Shown: in pieces, positions 1-7,400 of the stretch | How the letters are laid out: the number at the start of each line of letters is the position of its first letter | How positions within the stretch are numbered: the first letter of the stretch is position 1 | Source of the DNA: Prevotella sp. | Lineage (GTDB): Bacteria > Bacteroidota > Bacteroidia > Bacteroidales > Bacteroidaceae | Direction: 5' to 3' | DNA: 33,641 nucleotides | NCBI GenBank assembly: GCA_017476785.1 | Contig: JAFUZD010000117.1 | Coordinates: 1 to 33,641 of the forward strand | The notes under the pieces: model-generated | Told to the model about the DNA's origin: nothing | The model's input: the letters and a program-made list of their open reading frames with translations, nothing else | Database searches by the model: none | Position numbers and translations under genes: made by a program

Positions 1-1
1 A

Positions 2-700
2 GAGGTAACGGCCGACGTGACCACATTCGACTTCACGAAGGGTGGCGTAGCCGGCACACTGAAGATTCAGAAGTCTACGCTCTACGCCACCACGACCACC
101 ACGAAGTCGCTGTACAGCTCGCAGAGCGGCCAGAAGGCTACTGAGTACAAAGACGACGCCATCCAGACGTTCGACATCAGCAACTCTACGTTCTACAACT
201 TCGCAAAGACCAAGAACTTCTTCTCTCACCGTCAGAGCAACCAGACGTGGCTGGCCTACACCATCAAGAACAACGTGTTCGTAGACTGCGGCAAGAGCGG
301 TCAGGTCATCAAGGGCCTCAACGGCGGCTCAGCCGGTAGCAACCCCACTTGGACCATCGAGGGCAACCTCTTCAACTTCGACGAAGCTGACACCAGCGCA
401 GCCGAGGAAACGGGCGACAGCGCAGAGCCTGTGAACAACAACGTCGCCGGTGTCATCACCTTCACCAGCGTCACCACTCCCGACTTCGGCGGTACGGTTT
501 ATCTGGGCGAAAACGCTACGGCTCCCACCGAGCTGGGCGACCCGCGCTGGACGCTCGCCTATGACACCACGGGCATCCTCAGCGTCAATGCTGAAGCTGT
601 CGACGCCAATGCTCCGATGTACAACCTCGCCGGTCAGCGTGTAGCTGCTGGTTATAAGGGCATCGTCATCCAGAACGGCAAGAAGTTCTTCCAGAAGTAA
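2..700 (+). CDS. DUF5123-like secreted beta-helix protein, C-terminal part (5' end outside window)
   Basis: The reading frame is open from the first bases of the window, so the gene begins upstream; the GTG at 17 is an internal Val codon rather than a start. The visible 233 codons are rich in short beta-strand/Asn patterns such as NSTFYNF and YTIKNNVFVDCG and contain GDPRW. Both match the tandem units of the 748-residue protein at 1925, so the two are related beta-helix (pectate-lyase-like, DUF4957/DUF5123-type) surface proteins. The last about 27 residues (MYNLAGQRV ... KGIVIQNGKKFFQK) form the short C-terminal tail common on exported Prevotella proteins, possibly a type IX sorting or anchoring signal. 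No catalytic residues can be assigned. A strong terminator follows 22 bp after the stop. The role in pectic glycan binding or processing is inferred from the lyase neighbours. Confidence 0.8.
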   Translation, partial: EVTADVTTFDFTKGGVAGTLKIQKSTLYATTTTTKSLYSSQSGQKATEYKDDAIQTFDISNSTFYNFAKTKNFFSHRQSNQTWLAYTIKNNVFVDCGKSGQVIKGLNGGSAGSNPTWTIEGNLFNFDEADTSAAEETGDSAEPVNNNVAGVITFTSVTTPDFGGTVYLGENATAPTELGDPRWTLAYDTTGILSVNAEAVDANAPMYNLAGQRVAAGYKGIVIQNGKKFFQK

Positions 701-721
701 GAACCTCATCACCGATATTCC

Positions 722-763
722 CATCGCCCGCCGAGCCCCGCGCTCTGGCGGGCGATGCTTTTT
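722..763 (+). terminator. Intrinsic terminator, copy 1 of duplicated cassette
   Basis: A perfect 11-bp GC-rich stem (CATCGCCCGCC at 722-732, GGCGGGCGATG at 747-757) is followed by CTTTTT. It ends the DUF5123-like transcript. An almost identical copy lies at 1064-1105. Confidence 0.9.
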
Positions 764-776
764 CTCCCCCTTCCGC

Positions 777-806
777 TTGCCCATTCAGAAATAATGCTTA
801 TCTTTG
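777..806 (+). promoter_or_regulatory. Bacteroidetes-type promoter, cassette copy 1
   Basis: TTG at 777-779, a 19-bp gap, then TATCTTTG at 799-806, matching the Bacteroidetes sigma-ABfr consensus. Transcription would start near 812-815 and cover the tiny ORFs at 828-1032. Confidence 0.75.
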
Positions 807-827
807 CAAGACGAATATACGTACGTT

Positions 828-917
828 CTGACTATCGCCGCCGTCAGCGTCACAATATGGGTGGGACTGCAGTTATATCAAGACGACAAAGGGATTAAAA
901 ACAAGAAAGGAAAATAA
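828..917 (+). other. Possible leader or decayed membrane peptide ORF without a standard start
   Basis: A frame open from 795 to the TAA at 915-917 encodes a hydrophobic stretch (LTIAAVSVTIWVGLQL) followed by a charged tail (YQDDKGIKNKKGK). No ATG or GTG is available. TTG at 804 lies inside the -7 element, and CTG at 828 would need non-canonical initiation. The hydrophobic-then-basic layout resembles the 37-residue peptide that starts two bases after this stop codon. It may be a truncated gene, a CTG-started peptide or chance. Confidence 0.25.
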
Positions 918-918
918 A

Positions 919-1032
919 ATGGGAGCAAATCTTGCAGCAGACATTATGCTTGTCTTCGTCATCGTAATGGCTATTACAGGGTATGTACACTTTCGTGTGC
1001 AAGACAAGAAAGAATCGAAGACGCAACTCTAA
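919..1032 (+). CDS. Small single-pass membrane peptide (37 aa), unknown
   Basis: ATG at 919 follows a purine-rich AAGAAAGGAAAATAAA leader, and the frame closes with TAA at 1030-1032. The peptide has a short N-terminus (MGANLAAD), one hydrophobic helix at about residues 9-24 (IMLVFVIVMAITGYVH) and a highly charged C-terminus (RVQDKKESKTQL). This is the usual layout of a bacterial one-helix microprotein. It is the only ATG-started ORF of note between a promoter at 777-806 and a terminator at 1064-1105, so it appears to have a private transcription unit. No family is recognised. Support comes from the leader, topology and flanking signals; conservation was not tested. Confidence 0.5.
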   Translation: MGANLAADIMLVFVIVMAITGYVHFRVQDKKESKTQL

Positions 1033-1063
1033 GAGAAAGGATGCGTCGCCTCCAATACGAAAG

Positions 1064-1105
1064 CATCGCCCGCCGAGCCCCACGCTCTGGCGGGCGATGC
1101 TTTTT
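1064..1105 (+). terminator. Intrinsic terminator, copy 2 of duplicated cassette
   Basis: Same 11-bp stem as copy 1 (arms 1064-1074 and 1089-1099) followed by CTTTTT. It closes the small-peptide transcription unit 32 bp after its stop codon. Confidence 0.9.
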
Positions 1106-1118
1106 CTCCCCCAACCGC

Positions 1119-1148
1119 TTGCCCATTCAGAAATAATGCTTATCTTTG
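1119..1148 (+). promoter_or_regulatory. Bacteroidetes-type promoter, cassette copy 2
   Basis: TTG at 1119-1121, a 19-bp gap, TATCTTTG at 1141-1148. It could drive the secreted protein at 1358 with a roughly 200-nt leader, in addition to the nearer promoter at 1239-1270. Confidence 0.65.
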
Positions 1149-1238
1149 CATTATGAGTATGGTAGGCGTATGACAACCCATAAAATGAGCGGTCATTGCT
1201 ATCAATTTCACCTAAAATCATTAAAAAGCGTTACGTTT

Positions 1239-1270
1239 TTTGCTTATTTAACATAAAATGATTACATTTG
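1239..1270 (+). promoter_or_regulatory. Promoter for the secreted protein gene at 1358
   Basis: TTTG at 1239-1242, exactly 20 bp, then TACATTTG at 1263-1270. This is a full match to the TTTG-N19-21-TAnnTTTG consensus. It gives an AT-rich leader of about 80 nt before the ATG at 1358. Confidence 0.75.
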
Positions 1271-1357
1271 TCCACCAAATCCGTTATTTATGATAATGGC
1301 GGTTCTTGATGAGAGAAATAAACAAAATAAACAATAACCCACAAAATTATTAACCAA

Positions 1358-1888
1358 ATGATGAAAAGAAACTCAATTTTCAAGACCTTTGCCCTGCTGG
1401 CAATGCTGCTGACGTCGTCGGTGGCAATGGCTCAGGCAGAAGGCGGCGAAGAGCCCGCGGCAGAGGAGACGACCACCGTACAGTGTCTTGTCATCACAGC
1501 CAACGACGGCAGTGAGTACACGTGGCTTCTGCGCGATGCCCCCGTGCTGGCTGTCAGCGAGGGCAACCTCACGGTGAACGGGAGCGATCTCGTCATCACG
1601 CTGGCCGACGTACAGAACTACGTGGTTACGGAGAAGGAAGAGCCGGTAACGGCAATCGACGAGGTGAGCATCCGCCCCGACGGCAGCAAGCCCTCGCTGA
1701 TGGGCGGCAAGATTTCGGGCCTGCAGCCCGGCAGCGCCGTCAACATCTACTCGCTGAACGGACAGCTGAAAGGCGTGATTCGCGCCGACCAGAACGGCGA
1801 CGCCTCTATCGACCTCGGCACGCTGCAGCGCGGCCAAGTGTACATCCTGAGCACGCCGGCTGCCAGCTTCAAGATTCTTAACCGCTAA
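1358..1888 (+). CDS. Small secreted protein with C-terminal sorting-like tail
   Basis: The 176-residue product starts MMKRNSIFKTFALLAML and has a clear signal peptide, with likely cleavage after ...SVAMA near residue 25. An acidic linker (EGGEEPAAEETTT) leads to a compact beta-rich middle domain (about residues 40-100). The last about 65 residues (VNIYSLNGQLKG ... LDLGTL-type strand, VYILSTPAASFKILNR) resemble the Bacteroidetes type IX type A sorting domain or its Prevotella variant. No enzyme signature is visible. ATG 1358 and ATG 1361 are both possible starts. Only 36 bp separate it from the next gene, so the two are probably co-transcribed and may act together at the cell surface. The function is unknown. 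Confidence 0.85.
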   Translation: MMKRNSIFKTFALLAMLLTSSVAMAQAEGGEEPAAEETTTVQCLVITANDGSEYTWLLRDAPVLAVSEGNLTVNGSDLVITLADVQNYVVTEKEEPVTAIDEVSIRPDGSKPSLMGGKISGLQPGSAVNIYSLNGQLKGVIRADQNGDASIDLGTLQRGQVYILSTPAASFKILNR

Positions 1889-1924
1889 TCAAAACCTACC
1901 GAAAACAAAAACAAGAAAACGCAT

Positions 1925-4171
1925 ATGAAGAAGTTATTTTTACTCGTGACCGTTGCCCTTCTGGGCGCTGCATCTGTGAATGCACAGAAGTATAATATGG
2001 TCGTTACTCCGAAAGGCGGCGCACCCGTTACGTTCGCTGCCGAAGGCGTGAGCGTCAAGTTCGAGGAAGTGCCCGTAGAAGTGGCACTGGCCGCCGGCGA
2101 CGACCTCGCTGCCAAGTTTGCCGAGGCCGTAGAGGCCAATCCCGGTGCCGGCTCTTTCGAGCTGAAGATTCCCGCAGGCGCTACCGTCAATCTGGCTTCT
2201 GCCCTGCAGACCAATGCAAAGGTGCGCGTCTACAGTGACGCTGCCAATCCCGGTACGCTGAAGGCTACGGCCGGCTTCCTCGTGGGCAACAGCCTCGCCA
2301 TCGAAGACGTGAAGGTCGACGCCTCTGGACTGGCCGACCCGCTCATCGGCCTCAACACCGAGACTGAGGGCATTGCCGGCCTCAACGGCACCGACTATCT
2401 GGGCATCGAGGCCATCACCATCAAGAACGCCGAGATTACCGACGTGAAGAACAGCCTCGTCTACGACAACAACAAGAAGTATGCCGTGGTAGCGCTGACC
2501 ATCGAGAACTCTGTCATCAAGCTGGCACTCGAGGCCGTGCAGAACGAGTCGGTCATCGCTTTCCAGCAGGGAGGCGTGAAGGACTTCACCGTCAAGAACT
2601 CGACCATCTACGGAACGGGCGAGGTGGCCAAGTATTTCATCCGCTACAACAACTCGGCTCGTCTGGACCGCTATGGCTATGACAAGAACAGCGAGACGCA
2701 GAAGATGACCTACCTGAACAACACGTTCTACAAAGTCATCAAGAGCGACGGCCAGTGGGGTAACTACAATGGCGTCGCCGGTCAGGCTTACTCGGCATTC
2801 GACGTGCAGGACAACATCTGGGTAGACAGCTCTAAGGACATCATCCGCCGTCTGTCCGGTGGCCGCTTCGGCAGCGGTGCGCCCCTCACCTTCAGCCACA
2901 ACACCTACTATCAGGACGGCGAAGACCTCAGCAGCAGCGAGGCCAGCTATGACAACAGCGGCAACATCCTGACCACTGACCCGGGCTTCAAGAACGCCGC
3001 CGCAGGCGACTTCACCATCAGCGGCTCGCAGCAGCTGGCCAACGAGACGGGCGACCCGCGCTGGATTCCCGCTCCTAAGAGCCTCGTCTCAGCCTTCAAC
3101 GCAGCCCTGCTCACCGCTACCAGCTCTACCGTGCTGCAGGTGATTCTGGAAGACGGCGCCGTCTATTCGCTCGACGAGGCACTCGTCCTGCCCGTTGGCA
3201 AGACCGTCTACATCGGCACGGCTACCAATGAGAACCCCGCCATCATCAAGCTGGGCGAGAACGGCCAGTTCGTTGCTTCGGGCAGCTTCTACCTGCTCAA
3301 CGTGACGGTGAACGCAGCTGCCAGCAACCAGCCGCTCATCGCGCTCAACCCCAACACCACCGGCATCGCTGCACTCAACAGCACCGACTATCTGGGCATC
3401 GACCAGATTCAGATCAACCAAGTGACCATCAACGGTCTGAAGGGCAGCCTCATCTGGGACAGCAACAAGAAATACTGCGTCGTACGCCTCACCATAGCCC
3501 AGTCGCTCATCGAACTGGCTACCGACGGCGTGTCGGCACTGAAGAATCAGGCCATCATCGCATTCCAGCAGGGTGGCGTGAAGGACTTCTGGGCAGTCAA
3601 CAACACCATCTATCAGACTGGTGACGACGGCAACGGCTACTTCATCCGCTACAACAACTCGGCCCGTCTCGACCGCTACGGCTATGACAAGGACGTCGAG
3701 ACGCAGAGCATCAACTTCGGCTTCAACACGTTCTACAATGTGGTGAAGGGCGGCCAGTGGGGCAACTATGGCGGCATCGCCGGTCAGGCCTACTCGGCAT
3801 TCCAGCTCGTAGCCAACATCTGGCAGGACTGCGGCAGCGGTCAGATTACCCGCCGCATTCTGGGCGGCCGTGCTGCCAGCAGCTATAAGGCCGAGAACCT
3901 GAGCATTGCTTACAACACCTACTGGTTCGACGGCGAAGCCGAGACCGAGGGTACCATCGGCGTCAACGATGCTGGCGAGCCCGTCAACGTCGGTAGCTAT
4001 GACACCAGCGGCACGGCCCTGACCTCCGACCCGAACTTCGTAGACGCTGCCAATGCCGACTTCACTCCGCAGGGCGAGCAGCAGCTGCTCGTCGGTGCTG
4101 GCGACCCGCGCTGGCTCCCCGCTGCCGCAGCTCCGGCTCAGGTTGCTTCGAAGTTCCACATTGCCAAGTAA
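1925..4171 (+). CDS. Secreted protein with two tandem DUF4957/DUF5123-type beta-helix units
   Basis: The 748-residue product has a signal peptide (MKKLFLLVTVALLGAASVNA, then QKY). Two homologous units occupy about residues 85-390 and 395-735, offset by 335 residues. Each contains NGTDYLGI/NSTDYLGI, a NNKKYAVV/SNKKYCVV strand, FQQGGVKDF, FIRYNNSARLDRYGYDK, QWGNY, GQAYSAF and a closing GDPRW. Shared blocks are also nearly identical in DNA (2636-2684 versus 3641-3689). This is the repetitive parallel beta-helix pattern of pectate-lyase-like Bacteroidetes surface proteins. I see no lyase catalytic set, so it may bind rather than cleave pectic glycan. It lacks the sorting-like tail of its neighbours and ends ASKFHIAK. 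It belongs to the same operon as 1358 and is closed by the terminator at 4195. Confidence 0.85.
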   Translation: MKKLFLLVTVALLGAASVNAQKYNMVVTPKGGAPVTFAAEGVSVKFEEVPVEVALAAGDDLAAKFAEAVEANPGAGSFELKIPAGATVNLASALQTNAKVRVYSDAANPGTLKATAGFLVGNSLAIEDVKVDASGLADPLIGLNTETEGIAGLNGTDYLGIEAITIKNAEITDVKNSLVYDNNKKYAVVALTIENSVIKLALEAVQNESVIAFQQGGVKDFTVKNSTIYGTGEVAKYFIRYNNSARLDRYGYDKNSETQKMTYLNNTFYKVIKSDGQWGNYNGVAGQAYSAFDVQDNIWVDSSKDIIRRLSGGRFGSGAPLTFSHNTYYQDGEDLSSSEASYDNSGNILTTDPGFKNAAAGDFTISGSQQLANETGDPRWIPAPKSLVSAFNAALLTATSSTVLQVILEDGAVYSLDEALVLPVGKTVYIGTATNENPAIIKLGENGQFVASGSFYLLNVTVNAAASNQPLIALNPNTTGIAALNSTDYLGIDQIQINQVTINGLKGSLIWDSNKKYCVVRLTIAQSLIELATDGVSALKNQAIIAFQQGGVKDFWAVNNTIYQTGDDGNGYFIRYNNSARLDRYGYDKDVETQSINFGFNTFYNVVKGGQWGNYGGIAGQAYSAFQLVANIWQDCGSGQITRRILGGRAASSYKAENLSIAYNTYWFDGEAETEGTIGVNDAGEPVNVGSYDTSGTALTSDPNFVDAANADFTPQGEQQLLVGAGDPRWLPAAAAPAQVASKFHIAK

Positions 4172-4194
4172 GCATTCCCCGAACGGACACACTC

Positions 4195-4233
4195 ATCCCC
4201 TCCCCGCCCCAACCGCGGAGAGGGGATTTTTTT
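4195..4233 (+). terminator. Intrinsic terminator after the tandem beta-helix gene
   Basis: Stem ATCCCCTC (from 4195) with GAGGGGAT (ending 4227), followed by a run of T. It begins 23 bp after the stop codon. Confidence 0.85.
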
Positions 4234-4296
4234 GTGACCGCCGCGCCCGCTGGTCAGCCTCGCTTTGTGGCCGCCGCGTCCTCCGGTCAGCCCCGC
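4231..4296. repeat. Two 33-bp imperfect tandem copies
   Basis: The 4231-4263 and 4264-4296 copies match at 28 of 33 positions (TTTGTGACCGCC... and TTTGTGGCCGCC...). They lie directly after the terminator T-run in non-coding DNA and are more GC-rich than the rest of the gap. The remaining intergenic sequence to 4431 shows nothing recognisable. Confidence 0.7.
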
Positions 4297-4431
4297 AATC
4301 CCAATGCGCCCCCGCAACAATGACGAAACAACCGTACCATCTTTGTGGTATTTATGCATAATGGGCTTGATATACATCAATCCTACGCCACTTTTATGCT
4401 TTCAATTTATCGGTTTTTCGCAGAAAGTGTT

Positions 4432-4439
4432 TACTTTTG
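4432..4439 (+). promoter_or_regulatory. Probable -7 element for the adhesin gene
   Basis: TACTTTTG at 4432-4439 matches TAnnTTTG. No good -33 TTTG is seen at the right distance. The inferred leader is about 55-60 nt, AT-rich, before ATG 4499. Confidence 0.5.
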
Positions 4440-4498
4440 CACCGAATATACATTATTTAAGTTATAATTTATTAATAACCACATTAAGAACTAAGCTT

Positions 4499-7400
4499 AT
4501 GAAAAGGAAAATGAACCTCTTAGCTTTGTTGATTCTGTCGGCACTCACCATCCTGCCGGGCCAGTTGTCTGCCCAGCAGAAGCGCGTGGTGAAGCGCACA
4601 CAGACCACGCAGGTGCGCAAGCTGTCGCAGCAGAACAGCGTCACGCGCCGCACGCCGGCCCAGTTTGCCGGTCCCTTTGCCACTGTCAGTCAGCGCACCC
4701 CGCGGCTGGCCGACGGTGAAGCCACTACCATCTATGGTACGGTGATTTACTCTGACGGCTGGAGCGGCGGCCCCGACTACGGTGTCTTCTCGTTCCCCGC
4801 ACAGGCCAACACCACGCTGACCAAGGCCTTTGGCTTCAGCACCTACACCAACAGCAGCTCCGGTGCTGCCGTGCTCTGGAACGGCCGCTACTACGTGCAG
4901 CAGGCCGTTGACTATGGCTACGGCATCAGCGAGGTGAGCGTACAGGTGTACGACGTGGAAGACGGCGAGCAGATTGACGAGCTGTCGGTCTATGCCGACT
5001 TCTTCTCCGCCGACCAGACGGTCGACCCGCTGACCAACACCATCTACGCCATCACCGCTTCGTATAGCGGCGACAGCGAGCTGGCCACCATCGACTACGA
5101 CAACGACGTACGCACCGCCATCGGTACGCTTACGAAGGAGCTCGTGGCACTGGCTGCCGACGGCAATGGCTCTCTCTTCGGCATCGGTGCCGACGGCAAT
5201 CTGTATAAGGTGAACAAGACCAACGCCACGCTGACGCTCGTCGGTGCCACTGGCGTTCACCCCAACTATATGCAGAGTGCCACGGTCGACCTCGCCACGG
5301 GCAAGCTCTACTGGGCCACCACGCTCAACAACGACATTGCCAACCTCTACGAGGTAGACACCACTACGGGTGCCGCTACGCTCATCTCTCGCTTCCCCTA
5401 CGACGATGAGCTCATCGGTCTCTACACGCTGAGCAAGCTCTCGGCCGACGCAGCCCCCGCAGCCGCTACTGACCTGACGGTCACCTTCGAGGGTGCCGCC
5501 ACCACGGGTACAGTCAGCTTCACGCTGCCCACCACGACCAATGCAGGCGACGCCCTGACGGGTTCGCTCTCGTATAGCATCAATGTCAACGGCGAGGCCG
5601 TCAAGACGGGCTCGGCCGCTCCCGGTGCCGCCGTCAGTGAGAGCATCACCGTCAGCGGTGGACTGACGCAGATTACCGTCGTTGCCTCCAATGAGGCTGG
5701 CAAGGGACTGCCCGCTGCCACCGAGCTCTGGGTGGGCTACGACGCTCCCTCGGCTCCGCAGAACGTGAGCGCATCGGCCAGCGGCAACAACGTCACGCTG
5801 ACGTGGCGCGCTCCGGCAGGCTCGCTCCACGGCGGTGTGCTCAACACCGAGGCCATCAACTACAGCGTGACGCGCTATCCCGGTGCCGTCAGCGTGGCCA
5901 CCGGCCTCACCGCCACCTCGTTCAGCGAGACCATTCCCGAGGGCGAGCTCACGGCCTACTACTACGTAGTGACGGCCTTTGCAGGCGAGCTGGAGGGCGA
6001 GAGTGCCCAGTCGGGCAACATCATCCTCGGCAATGCCATCGTTCCTCCCTACTCGCAGACGTTCGACGACCCTGCCTCGATGGCACTGCTCAACGTCTTC
6101 AGCGGTTCGCGCCGCGGCGGCTCGCGCTGGCAGTATCCTGTCAACGGCGCAGCCTACGTGCAGGGCGACAACTGGGACGGCAGCAACGAGTATATTGCCA
6201 CGCCTAAGCTGCAGCTCGACAGCAAGTATGCTTACCGTCTGTCGGCTCGCATCTGGAGCGAGTGGGCAGCCAACTATCCCTACACCGTCAGCGGTTACGT
6301 GGGCAACGACCTCACGGCCAATGCGATGACGACCGAGATCTTCACGCTCAGCAGCATCCGCGTGCCCGACGAGCAGACGCCCAGCGGCCTGTTCACCGTG
6401 CCCAGCGACGGCGAATACTACGTTGCCATCCGCAACTATAGCTACGGCGAGATGGTCTATCTGGACGACATCCTCGTCGAGCAGGGCCCGCTGGCAGCCG
6501 CTCCTGCCGCTGCCACCAACCTGAAGGCCGTGGCCGACGCTACGGGCGCAGGCACCGTGGTCCTGACGTTCAATGCTCCGCAGACCACCGTTGCCGGCCA
6601 GCCTGTGGGTGCAATGCAGAAGCTCTACGTCCAGCGCGACGGCGAGCAGATTTTCGAGAGTACGGCTCCTTCGGCTAACCACGCCTACACCATCACCGAC
6701 AAGAAGGCCGTCGTAGGCGGCTGGAACACCTACACCGTTCAAGCTACCAACGCTGCCGGTGAGGGCGACATTGCCGAAGTGAAGGTATGGGTAGGTGCCG
6801 ACGCGCCCACCGAGCCTATTAATATTAAGGTGAAGGCCGTAGACGGCACGAAGGCCCAGATTACTTGGGACGCTCCCGAGGTGGGTCAGAACGGCGGCTA
6901 TGTAGACGCAGCCAGCCTGAGCTATGCCATCGCCCGCTTCGAGGGCAACGGCGGCCAGAACTTCAGCGTGCTGTCTACCACGCTCACCGAGACCAGCTTC
7001 GAGGAAGACATCCCGCAGGAGGGCGAGCAAGACTGGCTCTACTACGGTGTGCAGACGGCCAACGAGCTGGGCTACAGCGGCATTGGCTACTCTAACACCA
7101 TCATCAAGGGTGCTCCCTACCAGCTGCCCTACACCGAGAGCTTCGCCGGTGGCCAGCGCTCATCGTTCTGGGGCTCGGAGCTGTTCAACGACCGTGGCTG
7201 GGGCCGCACGTGGTATCCCTCTACGGGTTCGCCCTACGACGGCGACGGCGGTAATATGGAGTTCGGCGGTTCGGGCTACGACTTCTCGGGTGCCAAGCTC
7301 TTCTCGGGCAAGATCAGTCTGGTCGGCGCCAAGAACCCCATCCTCGAGGCTGCCATCCACTATCGCGCCGAGAACTGGTCGAATCCTGATGCCTCGCAGC

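Larger units (their letters stand above)
722..808 (+). repeat. 87-bp direct repeat (terminator + promoter), copy 1
   Basis: This block runs from the terminator stem through TATCTTTGCA. It matches 1064-1150 over 87 bp with three mismatches (one in the loop, two after the T-run). The unit both ends one transcript and starts the next. Confidence 0.9.
1064..1150 (+). repeat. 87-bp direct repeat (terminator + promoter), copy 2
   Basis: Second copy of the 722-808 block, 342 bp downstream in the same orientation, again ending in TATCTTTGCA. Confidence 0.9.

Noticed and set aside
1170..1256. 28-codon ORF just after promoter copy 2 (starts MTTHKMSG)
   Set aside because: No ribosome-binding sequence or clear topology, and its end overlaps the promoter region of the next gene; probably chance.
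4520..7030. 836-residue antisense ORF opposite the adhesin gene
   Set aside because: It lies wholly within a gene with signal peptide and clear domains. Its Val/Gly/Arg/Asp-rich product has no domain pattern and is a by-product of GC-rich third codon positions.
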